Assembly (NCBI RefSeq): GCF_927798115.1
Contig: NZ_CAKMMG010000016.1
Span: 1 to 64,000, forward strand
Direction of reading: 5' to 3'
Origin: Paenibacillus auburnensis
Lineage (GTDB): Bacteria; Bacillota; Bacilli; Paenibacillales; Paenibacillaceae
Length of the DNA: 64,000 nt
The notes under the pieces were generated by a model that was not told where the DNA came from, made no database searches, and worked only from the letters and a program-made list of their open reading frames with translations. A program made the position numbers and the translations under genes. Below, piece after piece: positions 44,763-54,161 of the stretch (position 1 is its first letter; each line of letters begins with the position of its first letter).

Positions 44763-45371
44763 GTGGAGCATGATAACTCACGACTCATTATCCTTGCCTC
44801 AGGCTCACCTCGCCGCCGGGAACTTATGTCGAACCTTGGCTTGCCTTTTGAGGTGCTGGTCAGCGATGCTGACGAGAGTACGCCGCCGGATTTTACACCG
44901 GAGATGATCGTGCATACGCTCGCTTTACGCAAAGCAGAAGCCGTATTGCCTGCCGCCGGAGAGCGGAATGCCGTTATTGTCGGCAGCGACACCATTGTCG
45001 TGCTGGATGGCAAGGTGCTCGGCAAGCCGGTGGATGAGCAGGACAGCAAAGCCATGCTGAGCATGCTTCAGGGCCGGACTCATCAGGTGTATACCGGCGT
45101 GGCCTGCATCGGGCTGCCGGACGGCAAGTCCGAGGTGGCGCACCGGGTAACCTCAGTAACGATGAGAGCACTCGGCGAAGAGGAAATCTCCGCTTACATA
45201 GCGACCGGAGAGCCTGCCGATAAAGCCGGCTCCTATGCGATACAAGGCCTTGGCGCCACTTTGGTGGATGAGATTGAGGGCTGTTACTTTAACGTGGTCG
45301 GATTACCGTTATCGCTGCTTGGCGGCATGCTGACCCGGTTCGGAATTTCTGTGCTGAACCGGCAAGGATAG
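44763..45371 (+). CDS. maf: Maf-family nucleotide pyrophosphatase
   Basis: 202 residues. ILASGSPRRRELMSNLGLPF is the family start; VGSDTIVVLDGKVLGKP and SYAIQGLGATLVDEIEGCYF follow. Maf/YhdE proteins hydrolyse dTTP, UTP or modified nucleotides and influence septation. The GTG start lies behind AAGGGACG. Next in line is radC, as in Bacillus. Confidence 0.93.
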   Translation: MEHDNSRLIILASGSPRRRELMSNLGLPFEVLVSDADESTPPDFTPEMIVHTLALRKAEAVLPAAGERNAVIVGSDTIVVLDGKVLGKPVDEQDSKAMLSMLQGRTHQVYTGVACIGLPDGKSEVAHRVTSVTMRALGEEEISAYIATGEPADKAGSYAIQGLGATLVDEIEGCYFNVVGLPLSLLGGMLTRFGISVLNRQG

Positions 45372-45390
45372 CAAGGAGAGAGGGATAGGG

Positions 45391-46080
45391 ATGGAGTCGC
45401 AATCATTTATGCTGCGGGACCTCCCCCATGAAGAACGACCACGAGAGCGCATGATGCACTATGGGGCGGAATCACTCAGTCAAGCGGAGCTGCTGGCTAT
45501 ACTGCTGCGTACGGGTACACGCCGGGAATCGGCTATTCATATTGCCCAGCAGCTGCTGGGCAAGTCTGGCGGTCTGCGCGGGCTTGCGGACCTGAGAATT
45601 GAAGAATTGACGAATATCAAAGGCATCGGCCCTGCCAAGGCGGTGCAACTGAAAGCTGGCATAGAGCTGGGCAGGAGGATGGCGAATTCGAGGCTTACTG
45701 AGCCGGTCACCATCCGTTGCCCGCAGGACGCAGCAGAGATTCTGACGGAGCAGCTGCGTTATTTACAGAAGGAGCACTTTGTCTGCCTGTTTTTGAATAC
45801 GAAGAATCATGTAATCTCGCAGGAGACTTTATCTATGGGGAGTCTGAACGCCTCTATTGTGCATCCGCGGGAGGTGTTCCGGGCAGCCATGAAATGCAGC
45901 AGTGCAGCGATAATCTGTGCACATAATCATCCAAGCGGCGATCCTACGCCAAGTCCCGAGGATATCGCCCTGACGTCAAGACTGATTCAGGCAGGCGAAA
46001 TTGTCGGAATCGATGTGCTGGATCACCTGATTATCGGGGACAGCCGGTTTATTAGTTTGAAAGAAAAAGGGTACATGTAA
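45391..46080 (+). CDS. radC: RadC-family JAB-domain protein
   Basis: 229 residues: an N-terminal helix-hairpin-helix segment (NIKGIGPAKAVQLKAGIELG) and a C-terminal JAB/MPN+ domain with the metal motif HNHPSGDPTPSPED. Once named for DNA repair; its actual role is unclear. AAGGAG precedes the ATG. Confidence 0.94.
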   Translation: MESQSFMLRDLPHEERPRERMMHYGAESLSQAELLAILLRTGTRRESAIHIAQQLLGKSGGLRGLADLRIEELTNIKGIGPAKAVQLKAGIELGRRMANSRLTEPVTIRCPQDAAEILTEQLRYLQKEHFVCLFLNTKNHVISQETLSMGSLNASIVHPREVFRAAMKCSSAAIICAHNHPSGDPTPSPEDIALTSRLIQAGEIVGIDVLDHLIIGDSRFISLKEKGYM

Positions 46081-46120
46081 TATAATTGTCCAGATTCACT
46101 AGGAAAAGGAGAATACAAGC

Positions 46121-47155
46121 ATGTTAGGTGGTTTTACGAAAGATCTTGGAATTGACCTGGGGACAGCGAATACGCTTGTCTATGTACGCGGTAAGGGGAT
46201 TGTAGTCAGAGAGCCTTCCGTGGTGGCCATTAATACAGACACCAAAACGATTGAAGCAGTAGGCGAATCCGCCAAAAAAATGATCGGCCGTACGCCGGGG
46301 AATATCCGTGCGATCCGTCCGATGAAAGATGGCGTTATCGCAGACTTTGATACAACTGCGACAATGATTAAATATTTCATCCGCCAGGCACAAAAGCAGC
46401 GCTCTATGTTCCAGCGTCATCCGAATGTAATGGTTTGCGTTCCTTCCGGCATTACTGCGGTTGAGCAGCGTGCGGTTGAGGATGCGACCAAGCAGGCGGG
46501 CGCACGTGAGGCTTACATTATCGAAGAGCCCTTTGCTGCAGCAATCGGTGCAGATCTTCCGGTGTGGGAGCCTACAGGCAGCATGGTGGTAGATATCGGC
46601 GGAGGAACTACAGAAGTTGCAGTCATCTCGCTTGGTGGTATTGTTACCAGCCGCTCTGTGCGTGTGGCCGGTGATGAAGCAGATGAGTCGATCATCCAGT
46701 ACATCAAACGCCAATATAACCTGATGATCGGGGAACGCACTTCAGAGCAGCTTAAGATGGATGTGGGTTCTGCCCTTCCGCTGGAGAAGGCGGAAACGAT
46801 GGAAATCCGCGGGCGCGATCTTGTTACCGGACTGCCGAAGACACTCACAATTACCTCGGATGAGATCTGTGAAGCTTTGTCGGATACGGTGAATGCGATT
46901 GTAGAAGCAGTAAAAGTGACGCTGGAGAAATGTCCTCCCGAGCTGGCTGCCGATATTATGGACCGGGGCATTGTGCTGACCGGCGGTGGAGCGCTTCTGC
47001 GTAACCTGGACAAGCTGCTGGCACGTGAAACGGGAATGCCGGTAATCGTTGCCGAGAATCCTTTGGATTGCGTCGTCATCGGAACAGGCAAAGCGCTTGA
47101 GAACATTCATCTGTTCAAGAGCCGCAACAATACGGGACTTCGTCCTAAACGATAG
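46121..47155 (+). CDS. mreB: Rod-shape protein MreB (actin-like)
   Basis: 344 residues of the actin/Hsp70 ATPase fold. IDLGTANTLVYVRGKGIVV is phosphate loop 1, VVDIGGGTTEVAVISLGGI loop 2, and LTGGGALLRNLDKLL the adenosine motif. Forms membrane-bound filaments that organise lateral wall synthesis. AAGGAG lies upstream. First gene of mreBCD-minCD. Confidence 0.97.
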   Translation: MLGGFTKDLGIDLGTANTLVYVRGKGIVVREPSVVAINTDTKTIEAVGESAKKMIGRTPGNIRAIRPMKDGVIADFDTTATMIKYFIRQAQKQRSMFQRHPNVMVCVPSGITAVEQRAVEDATKQAGAREAYIIEEPFAAAIGADLPVWEPTGSMVVDIGGGTTEVAVISLGGIVTSRSVRVAGDEADESIIQYIKRQYNLMIGERTSEQLKMDVGSALPLEKAETMEIRGRDLVTGLPKTLTITSDEICEALSDTVNAIVEAVKVTLEKCPPELAADIMDRGIVLTGGGALLRNLDKLLARETGMPVIVAENPLDCVVIGTGKALENIHLFKSRNNTGLRPKR

Positions 47156-47214
47156 GATATACTGCTGCATGTGCACATCAACCCCTGATATGGGTGAAAT
47201 ACGGTTGTTAGAGG

Positions 47215-48093
47215 GTGTTGAAACTGTTTAAGCTGTTTAACAATAAACGTCTGTTCATCCTGCTGATTACACTGGTAATGTTCATCGTGGTCATGGGCTT
47301 CAGCCTGGGCGCAAGGAAAGCCTTGTCCTGGCCGGAGAATTTCCTCAGGGATACAACCGGATTCGTGCAAAGTTTGTTCTACAAGCCCGCTGGATATGTA
47401 GCGGGCTTCTTCCAAGATATCGGGAATCTGCATGATCTGGCAGAGGAGAACGAGCGGCTCAAAATTCTGGCTGCCCAGTACGCACGGGATAAAGCGGTCT
47501 ATAATTTTACTAAAGCGAAGATCGAGGATTACCAGGAAAAACTTAATTTCAAGGATGCTCAAAAGAAGCTATATGATTATGAGCTGCATATAGCTCAGGT
47601 CATCAGCTTGACGACAGAGCCGAGCAATAGCTCGGTTGTTATTGATCTAGGCTCGAAGGACGGCATTAAGCCAAATATGTCTGTGATTTCTGTCGAGGGA
47701 ATGGTTGGCGTTATCAGTCAAGTGAGCAATTTCACCTCAACGGTGAAGCTTATGACCGTGATGGATGCGAACGATCCTAATTCCCAGCCGCCGATTGCTG
47801 CAACAGTGCTGGACAAAGAAGGCAAGAGCTTTGGGATGATTGAAAGCTATGACCAGCAGACCGGTATGCTGAAGATGAACAAGATTCCTGTAGGCGATCC
47901 GATAGCAGTCGGCGATACTATTATTTCTTCCGGTGGCGGCGGCGTGTACCCGCGCGGTTTGACCATAGGTACAGTGAAGAGTGTCAAGGTAGGAGAGTTC
48001 GGCTATACGTCGACTGCGCTCATTGACCCGACGGCTGACTTTCAGGATTGGAAGGATCTGTTCGTGGTGTTTACGGAGGAGCGTGTGGAATAG
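47215..48093 (+). CDS. mreC: Rod-shape protein MreC
   Basis: 292 residues: short cytoplasmic N-terminus, one transmembrane helix (LFILLITLVMFIVVMGFSL), a coiled coil (about residues 70-115, LAEENERLKILAAQYARDKA) and a beta-rich periplasm-side domain with VVIDLGSKDGIKPNM and VISSGGGGVYPRGL. Couples MreB to the wall synthases. The TTG start (or a GTG one codon earlier) is behind TTAGAGGGTG. The stop overlaps the mreD start by one base. Confidence 0.95.
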   Translation: MLKLFKLFNNKRLFILLITLVMFIVVMGFSLGARKALSWPENFLRDTTGFVQSLFYKPAGYVAGFFQDIGNLHDLAEENERLKILAAQYARDKAVYNFTKAKIEDYQEKLNFKDAQKKLYDYELHIAQVISLTTEPSNSSVVIDLGSKDGIKPNMSVISVEGMVGVISQVSNFTSTVKLMTVMDANDPNSQPPIAATVLDKEGKSFGMIESYDQQTGMLKMNKIPVGDPIAVGDTIISSGGGGVYPRGLTIGTVKSVKVGEFGYTSTALIDPTADFQDWKDLFVVFTEERVE

Positions 48094-48623
48094 TGAGGAT
48101 GCGCAGATCTGTTCTTGTACTATTATTGTTTCTTATATTTATTCTACAGGGCACCATTCTACCCTGGCTGCTTCCGGATGCCTGGGAATTGCGGATTATT
48201 CCTAATCTTGTTTTTATCGTGATCCTGTTTGTAACGATCTATCATCACCGGCATACGGCACTTATCTTAGGACTGTCTTTCGGCATGCTGCATGATATTG
48301 TTTACTACGGCAGAATTCTGGGTGCCCATTCCTTCGCAATGGGGCTGTCCGCTTATTTGATTGGCCTAATCTTCCAGATTCCGCGCGCGCCGCTTCCGCT
48401 GATGATGACAGTTGTGCTGCTTGGCAGTCTGCTGGAGGACAGCATCCTGTTTGCGATTTACAGTGTGTTCAATCTCAATCAGGAGCCCTATAACTGGGCG
48501 CTTCTGAACTATATGCTTCCAACCATGCTCTTTCATTTTGCCATCGGATTACTCTTATACATTCCGGTAAGGCGTCAGCTGGAATTATTGAAGAAAGAGA
48601 CCCGTAAAGAAGAACCGGCATAA
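48093..48623 (+). CDS. mreD: Rod-shape protein MreD
   Basis: 176 residues with five or six transmembrane helices, including FLIFILQGTILPWLLPDA and LILGLSFGMLHDIVYYGR. It completes the elongasome membrane core. The GTG start overlaps the mreC stop; ACGGAGGAG lies 12 bases upstream. An earlier ATG within mreC would give an implausible extension. Confidence 0.9.
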   Translation: MRMRRSVLVLLLFLIFILQGTILPWLLPDAWELRIIPNLVFIVILFVTIYHHRHTALILGLSFGMLHDIVYYGRILGAHSFAMGLSAYLIGLIFQIPRAPLPLMMTVVLLGSLLEDSILFAIYSVFNLNQEPYNWALLNYMLPTMLFHFAIGLLLYIPVRRQLELLKKETRKEEPA

Positions 48624-48703
48624 CCGGGCTCCGCATTTTCTTTCACGCAAAGAAGGAATTTACCTGACCCGGAACGAATGAATGAGGATGGGGGGACAGG
48701 CAT

Positions 48704-49363
48704 ATGACAGTAAAATCCAAGCATGTAAGGATTAAGGGCATCAAGGACGGCCTGGTATTCCTGCTAGACGACAAGTGTCCCTTTGAAGATCTCTTAAGCG
48801 AGCTTCGCTATAAGCTGGAGCACAGCCATCAAAATATTTTAACAGGTCCGATTGTGCACGTGGATGTTAAGCTGGGGAGCCGCCCCGTCACCGATGAAGA
48901 CAAAGCGGCCGTGCTGGAGATTCTAAAAAGTCAGGGCAATCTGCTGATTCGCTCTATTGAAGCGGTTGAAGATCAAGGTAATGTGGATCCTGAGGCCTTG
49001 TTCCTGATGAGCGGCATGCTTCGTTCCGGGCAAGTCCTGCATCACCAGGGCAATCTGTTGTTTCTGGGCGATGTGAATCCGGGTGGTACAATTACCTGTT
49101 CAGGTGATATTTATATTCTCGGAGCACTCAGAGGTATGGCTCATGCCGGAGTGGACGGCAATCAAGATGCGATTATTGCCGCTTCTTTATTGTCACCGAC
49201 ACAGCTGCGGATCGCCGATGTCATTAGCCGGCCTCCGGATGAATGGGGAACCCGGGAGAGCAGCATGGAATTTGCCTATTTATCGAGCGGCGCTATGCAG
49301 ATCGACAAAATTCATAATATAGTCAAATTACGTCAGGGTTTAAATGTGTTTAAAGGGGTGTAG
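48704..49363 (+). CDS. minC: Septum site-determining protein MinC
   Basis: 219 residues. The N-terminal domain (about 1-100) inhibits FtsZ assembly; the C-terminal beta-helix, with GDVNPGGTITCSGDIYILG and GALRGMAHAGVDGN, binds MinD. Start ATG 48704 after GGGGGGACAGG. Five bases separate it from minD. Confidence 0.94.
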   Translation: MTVKSKHVRIKGIKDGLVFLLDDKCPFEDLLSELRYKLEHSHQNILTGPIVHVDVKLGSRPVTDEDKAAVLEILKSQGNLLIRSIEAVEDQGNVDPEALFLMSGMLRSGQVLHHQGNLLFLGDVNPGGTITCSGDIYILGALRGMAHAGVDGNQDAIIAASLLSPTQLRIADVISRPPDEWGTRESSMEFAYLSSGAMQIDKIHNIVKLRQGLNVFKGV

Positions 49364-49368
49364 CCTCC

Positions 49369-50163
49369 ATGGGAGAAGCGATTGTCGTAACCTCGGGCAA
49401 AGGCGGAGTTGGCAAAACAACCACAACAGCCAACATTGGAACCGCACTTGCATTGCAGGGCAAAAAAGTATGTCTGGTTGATACGGATATCGGACTGCGG
49501 AATCTGGATGTAGTTATGGGGCTGGAGAACCGGATCATCTATGACCTCGTCGATGTGGCTGAGGGACGCTGCCGCCTGAATCAGGCGCTGGTCAAGGACA
49601 AACGGTTTGATGAGCTGTACATGCTGCCGGCTGCACAGACGAAAGACAAGACGTCCGTTACCCCTGAGCAGGTAAAGGATATTATTCTGGAGCTGAAGAA
49701 GGAGTACGAGTACATCCTGATCGATTGTCCCGCCGGGATTGAGCACGGATTCCGCAATGCCATAGCCGGTGCGGATAAAGCCATTGTGGTTACCACTCCG
49801 GAGCATGCTGCTGTAAGGGATGCGGACCGGATTATCGGGCTGCTGGAGCAATCCAGTGTGGAATCACCGAAACTTGTGGTCAACCGAATCCGGCCGGGTC
49901 TGGTCAAGTCGGGAGACATGCTCGATATAGAGGACATCCTTCAAGTGCTCAATATTGACCTGATTGGAATTGTTCCGGATGATGAGCTTGTGATCAAGGC
50001 GGCGAACAGCGGGGAGCCGACGGTGATGAATCCCAACTCGCCTGCGGCGATCGCTTACCGTAACATCGCGCGGCGTATTTTGGGTGATGCCGTACCGCTC
50101 ATGCAGCTGGACCGCAAGCCGGGTGCGTTTAGTAAATTTAAGAAATTTTTTGGTATGGGTTAA
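49369..50163 (+). CDS. minD: Septum site-determining ATPase MinD
   Basis: 264 residues. The deviant Walker A is SGKGGVGKTTTTANIG (residues 10-17), VDTDIGLRNLDVVMG and LIDCPAGIEHGFRNA follow, and the C-terminal amphipathic membrane-targeting helix KFKKFFGM closes the protein. It recruits MinC to the membrane. Its ribosome-binding site AAAGGGGTG is in the end of minC. Confidence 0.97.
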   Translation: MGEAIVVTSGKGGVGKTTTTANIGTALALQGKKVCLVDTDIGLRNLDVVMGLENRIIYDLVDVAEGRCRLNQALVKDKRFDELYMLPAAQTKDKTSVTPEQVKDIILELKKEYEYILIDCPAGIEHGFRNAIAGADKAIVVTTPEHAAVRDADRIIGLLEQSSVESPKLVVNRIRPGLVKSGDMLDIEDILQVLNIDLIGIVPDDELVIKAANSGEPTVMNPNSPAAIAYRNIARRILGDAVPLMQLDRKPGAFSKFKKFFGMG

Positions 50164-50198
50164 ACGGTACGTAGAGCAATTATAGAATCATCCATGAT

Positions 50199-50234
50199 AA
50201 TCCCGCCTGCAGAGTATCTGCGGCGGGATTTTTC
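50199..50234 (+). terminator. Terminator after minD
   Basis: Arms ATCCCGCCTGCAGA and TCTGCGGCGGGAT, then TTTTTC. Confidence 0.9.
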
Positions 50235-50322
50235 TTGGTATTCCCTTCCGCGGGGGCTTGTTCTAAACAGATGCTGCGGTCTCATAAACTAGCATTAAAA
50301 CAAGCCCGCCGGAGGGATGAAT

Positions 50323-51180
50323 ATGGAACAGAATTCAGGCATCAAAGGACGCCGCAAGGAACGTATCCGCAACCTGCTGGATGAGAACCCGGAAGCCGCG
50401 GCACCGCCGCTGTTTACGCTGACCGATAATGTGACGAGCTATAAGGAATGGGGACTTGGGGAGCGAAGCGAGATTCATACTGGACCGGAGCCCGACCCTG
50501 AGCTCCTGTGGAAGCAGCAGCGCGGAGGCTGGATGGACGAGGGGGGCGGAGGCGGTACACCGCGGTTTGCCGCCGGATTCATCCGGCGTACTGTCGCTAG
50601 TGTCCTTGTGTTCGGGGCAGTGTGGGGCATCTTCATGTCCCGGGAGCCTTGGGCGGTTAAGGCGCAGGATTTTATTACCGATGTACTGAGTAATGACATG
50701 GATTTCGCAGCGGCACAGGTCTGGTATGAAGCGCATTTTAACGGGGCGCCCTCCTTTATTCCGATTTTTGGTGAAGATGAAGTGCCGGCACAAAAGGTGA
50801 ACGCGTCGCACACCTTAAGCGCTCCGCTGGAGGGAAGCATCGTACGCGCCTTCGCTTCCACGCTGAAAGGCGTGGAGATTATGCCTCTGGACGATTCAAG
50901 CGGCAATGTCACGGTGAAAAGTGTAGATACGGGCCGTGTGCTCTCTGTATCGAAAGAAGCACAGGGAGGAATCCGGGTTGTTGTTCGCCATACCGGCAAT
51001 ATAACAGCGGAATACGGCCATTTAAGCGGAACCAGATTATCGGCGGATGACTGGGTGCAGAGCGGGGATACGGTCGGCTGGATGCAGGAAACAGAGAGCC
51101 AAGATTCGCCGCTGCTTTTTTTTGCAATTATGAAAGACAAGACTTATATTGATCCCGCTGAAGTGGTATCGTTTGATTAG
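50323..51180 (+). CDS. spoIVFA: SpoIVFA-like M23-domain protein
   Basis: 285 residues: a cytoplasmic Pro/Glu/Gly-rich N-terminus, one transmembrane helix around residues 88-105 (RTVASVLVFGAVWGIFM) and a LytM/M23 domain ending AEYGHLSGTRLSADDWVQSG. The HxH of active M23 enzymes is reduced (YGH), so the domain is probably inactive, as in SpoIVFA, which holds SpoIVFB inactive until forespore signals arrive. ATG 50323 lies 7 bases after GGAGG; an ATG two codons earlier is too close. Overlaps the next gene. Confidence 0.87.
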   Translation: MEQNSGIKGRRKERIRNLLDENPEAAAPPLFTLTDNVTSYKEWGLGERSEIHTGPEPDPELLWKQQRGGWMDEGGGGGTPRFAAGFIRRTVASVLVFGAVWGIFMSREPWAVKAQDFITDVLSNDMDFAAAQVWYEAHFNGAPSFIPIFGEDEVPAQKVNASHTLSAPLEGSIVRAFASTLKGVEIMPLDDSSGNVTVKSVDTGRVLSVSKEAQGGIRVVVRHTGNITAEYGHLSGTRLSADDWVQSGDTVGWMQETESQDSPLLFFAIMKDKTYIDPAEVVSFD

Positions 51181-52015
51181 GATATTAGGAATCCAGCTGT
51201 CGCTGCATCCGCTGTTCGTGCTGATTATGCTCCTCTCTGTCATTACCGGACAGTTCCTGGAACTGCTAACGTTATTTACAATCGTATTTATTCACGAAAT
51301 GGGACATGTCATTGCCGCATTGCTGAATGGGGTTACGGTCAAGTCTGTCCAGCTGCTTCCATTTGGGGGTGTGGCTGTTATCGAGGATCACGGGCGGCTC
51401 ACCGCCGGCCGGGAGATTACCATTGCACTTGCCGGACCGCTGCAAAACGGAATTATGATTGTGATGGCTCTTCTCCTGCAACATGCAGGAGGAAGCAATA
51501 GTGCCTTTCTTGCTTATTTTATACAGGCAAATGCTATTATTGCGCTTTTTAATCTTCTGCCGGTGCTCCCTCTGGACGGGGGCAAAATCCTTCAGGCTGC
51601 GCTTAGCATGCTGGTGCCTTATTATTACACTCTCCTATGGAGCGGCAGAGTGAGCATAACAGCAAGCGTGCTGGTCATTTGCTATGCGCTGCTTCCGCTT
51701 ACGACAGGCGGCGGCCTGCGGCTGAACCTGTTGATGATCGGTGCTTTTCTGCTCTATTCAAATGTTACGGATCAGCGTAATTTGCCTTACCGCTTTGTGG
51801 CTTTTCTGATGAACAGGGAGGCTGCCTATGAACGGCATTTACGTTCGGGGAGTGCCGCACGTCCTATTGTTGCTTTTTCCGCGAAACCTTTAGATGATAT
51901 ATTGCGTCTATTTAAACGTAATCAATATCATTTTATTTATGTGATGAACGATGATAAAAATGTGGTAGCCGTTGTACCGGAGCAGCGCCTGATCTCTTCC
52001 TATTTCGGAATTTAG
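51173..52015 (+). CDS. spoIVFB: SpoIVFB-like intramembrane site-2 protease
   Basis: 280 residues of the M50 family. The zinc site HEMGH is at residues 41-45 in the second hydrophobic segment, and NLLPVLPLDGGK supplies the third ligand Asp. A CBS-like domain closes the protein (RPIVAFSAKPLDDILRL and the VVPEQRLISSYF end). It processes pro-sigma-K in Bacillus. TTG 51173 gives the family-typical start LSLHPLFVLI; TTG 51149 is an alternative. Overlap with spoIVFA suggests coupling. The pro-sigma-K gene is not in this window. Confidence 0.87.
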   Translation: MIRILGIQLSLHPLFVLIMLLSVITGQFLELLTLFTIVFIHEMGHVIAALLNGVTVKSVQLLPFGGVAVIEDHGRLTAGREITIALAGPLQNGIMIVMALLLQHAGGSNSAFLAYFIQANAIIALFNLLPVLPLDGGKILQAALSMLVPYYYTLLWSGRVSITASVLVICYALLPLTTGGGLRLNLLMIGAFLLYSNVTDQRNLPYRFVAFLMNREAAYERHLRSGSAARPIVAFSAKPLDDILRLFKRNQYHFIYVMNDDKNVVAVVPEQRLISSYFGI

Positions 52016-52048
52016 ATACATGAATGATTGAATACCAGAGGTGAAGCC

Positions 52049-53290
52049 ATGAAACAAATGATCGTTCACTGCACGCAGCATGTTACCCGGATGGCTCTTC
52101 TGGAGAACGGGCGGCTGGTGGAGTATGCGGCTGAGCGCGATCAGCAGCAAGGGCTGGTCGGAAGTTATTACAAAGGCCGGGTTATGAATGTTCTGCCAGG
52201 CATGCAGGCCGCTTTTGTCGATATCGGACAGAAGAAGAATGCCTTTTTATATGTTGATGATGTACTTCATCCACACTTGGACAAGCAGCCGGAGGTGAAG
52301 CCCTCCATTGATACCCTGCTGCAGCCTGGCCAAGAGATCATCGTTCAGGTGCGCAAAGAGCCCCGCGGCGGCAAAGGAGCCAGGGTCACCACCCACTACA
52401 CACTGCCTGGACGCTGGATGGTGTACATGCCTTTTGCCGAATACGTCGGGGTATCCAAAAAAATCAGCCGTGAATCGGAACGGAACCGGCTTAAGGTCAT
52501 CGGCGAAAGACTGCGGCGGCGCGAGGAAGGGCTGATCATGCGGACGGTTTCGGAGGATGAACAGGCGGATGCGGTGGAAGGCGATCTTTCCTTTTTGCGG
52601 GCGCAGTGGGAAATGATTCTCCGCCGGGCAGAAGAGGCATCAGCTCCGGCACTGCTGCATTCCGATCTTAGTATTGTTCAGCGCTTTATCCGTGATGCTT
52701 ACAATCCGCAGCTTGATGAGCTGATGATTGACTCGGCCAAGGCTGTGCGGGAAGCGGAGGCTTTTCTCACCGAGATGGCCCCTGAGGGGTACAAGCCTGT
52801 AGGATTTTACCGCGGGCAGGAGCCGATTTTTACCGCGTACGGCGTGCAGGAGCAGCTGCTCCGGAGCTTCAGCCGCAAAATCATCCTTGAGGGCGGAGCA
52901 ACACTGATCTGGGACGAAACCGAGGCGCTAACCGTCATTGATGTCAATACGGCTCAATATACCGGCGGGGCGACGCTCGAAGAGACGGTAACACGTACGA
53001 ATCTGCTAGCTGCAGAGGAGATCGGCCGGCTGATCCGTCTTCGTGATACCGGAGGCATTATTATTGTCGATTTTATTGATATGGAACTGGAAGAACATCG
53101 CAGGCAAGTGGTGGAACGTCTGGGGCGCGTGGTCAGCAGCGACCGCACCAAAACGCATATTCTGGGCTGGACACATCTTGGACTGCTGGAGATGACCCGT
53201 AAAAAAGCAAGGCATGACTCGGCAAGCTTCGCCCCGGTGATCTGCCAATGCTGCGGGGGCACGGGCAAGGTCGGGGCCTGGCTGGAGTGA
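52049..53290 (+). CDS. rng: Ribonuclease E/G family endoribonuclease
   Basis: 413 residues. The S1-like N-terminal domain (GSYYKGRVMNVLPGMQAAF) is followed by the RNase H-like core with WDETEALTVIDVNTAQYTGG and IIIVDFIDMELEEHR, the catalytic Asp pair, and a C-terminal CQCCGGTGK zinc-link. It processes rRNA and degrades RNA. ATG 52049 follows AGAGGTGA. It lies between spoIVFB and the ribosomal protein genes, a placement seen in Bacilli with this enzyme. Confidence 0.92.
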   Translation: MKQMIVHCTQHVTRMALLENGRLVEYAAERDQQQGLVGSYYKGRVMNVLPGMQAAFVDIGQKKNAFLYVDDVLHPHLDKQPEVKPSIDTLLQPGQEIIVQVRKEPRGGKGARVTTHYTLPGRWMVYMPFAEYVGVSKKISRESERNRLKVIGERLRRREEGLIMRTVSEDEQADAVEGDLSFLRAQWEMILRRAEEASAPALLHSDLSIVQRFIRDAYNPQLDELMIDSAKAVREAEAFLTEMAPEGYKPVGFYRGQEPIFTAYGVQEQLLRSFSRKIILEGGATLIWDETEALTVIDVNTAQYTGGATLEETVTRTNLLAAEEIGRLIRLRDTGGIIIVDFIDMELEEHRRQVVERLGRVVSSDRTKTHILGWTHLGLLEMTRKKARHDSASFAPVICQCCGGTGKVGAWLE

Positions 53291-53322
53291 CCCGCAACTT
53301 CTTAAATACCTTTCCTATACTA

Positions 53323-53351
53323 TTGACGATAGGTAATAAGTATGATAATAT
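53323..53351 (+). promoter_or_regulatory. rplU operon promoter
   Basis: TTGACG, 17-base spacer, TAATAT; a match to the sigma-A consensus about 130 bases before rplU. Confidence 0.8.
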
Positions 53352-53356
53352 CTTCA

Positions 53357-53483
53357 AGTATGTGTTTGATTCTTCTAATCCTGCACATGCTGTAACCGCT
53401 CCGATCGGGTACATAAGCGCAGTTCCTTCGGGAATTTGCCACCTAGACTAGGCGAGTCTGAGACATGAGGAGGTGCAAGTACA
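53357..53483 (+). ncRNA. Ribosomal protein L21 leader
   Basis: The untranslated leader between the promoter and rplU contains paired elements near 53400-53470 (for example GACTAGGCGAGTC) and ends in GAGGAGGTGCAAG. Its position and size fit the L21 autoregulatory leader of Firmicutes; I could not run a covariance model. Confidence 0.6.
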
Positions 53484-53795
53484 ATGTATGCAATTATCGA
53501 AACTGGTGGTAAACAATACAAAGTCCAAGAGGGCGATGTTTTGTTCATTGAGAAGCTGGTGGCTGAAGACGGCGCAAGCGTAACGTTTGACCGTGTATTG
53601 GCTGTTTCTAACGAAGGTGGTCTGACTGCAGGAACTCCGCTGGTTAGCGGCGCGTCTGTAACAGCTAAAGTCGAGAAACATGGTAAAGGCCAAAAGGTTG
53701 TAGTTTACAAATACAAACCTAAGAAGAACTACCACAAGAAACAAGGCCATCGTCAACCGTACACTAAAGTAACTATCGAGAAGATTCAAGCGTAA
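53484..53795 (+). CDS. rplU: 50S ribosomal protein L21
   Basis: 103 residues, full length. MYAIIETGGKQYKVQEGDVL start and KKNYHKKQGHRQPYTKV end are family-typical. GAGGAGG precedes ATG. First gene of rplU-prp-rpmA. Confidence 0.98.
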   Translation: MYAIIETGGKQYKVQEGDVLFIEKLVAEDGASVTFDRVLAVSNEGGLTAGTPLVSGASVTAKVEKHGKGQKVVVYKYKPKKNYHKKQGHRQPYTKVTIEKIQA

Positions 53796-53807
53796 GAAGG
53801 TGCGTTA

Positions 53808-54143
53808 ATGATTAACGTGCGGATTACACGGGCTTCGAACATGGGTACTGTTATCGGTTTTGAGGTGGAAGGGCATGCAGGTTATGCCAAACGCGGTGAA
53901 GATATTGTATGTGCCGGAGTATCAGCCGTTACGGTGGGTACCGTCAATTCAATTGAGAGTCTGACCGGAATCTCCATGGATACATCCATGAAGAATGGCT
54001 TCTTAAGCGGAACCCTGGGTTCTGTTGAGGATGCTGAAACGTCCGCGAAAGTTCAACTGCTGCTGGAATCCATGGTCTTAATGCTCAGTGATATCGCAGA
54101 ATCATACGGGAAGTATATTAAGATACAGCAAGTCATCATTTAA
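53808..54143 (+). CDS. prp: Ribosomal-processing cysteine protease Prp
   Basis: 111 residues. Catalytic His in VEGHAGYAKRGEDIVCAG and catalytic Cys in the same segment (about residues 23 and 35). It removes the N-terminal extension of L27 encoded by the next gene. The start follows GAAGGTG. Confidence 0.95.
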   Translation: MINVRITRASNMGTVIGFEVEGHAGYAKRGEDIVCAGVSAVTVGTVNSIESLTGISMDTSMKNGFLSGTLGSVEDAETSAKVQLLLESMVLMLSDIAESYGKYIKIQQVII

Positions 54144-54161
54144 AGAAGGAGGTTGACCAAC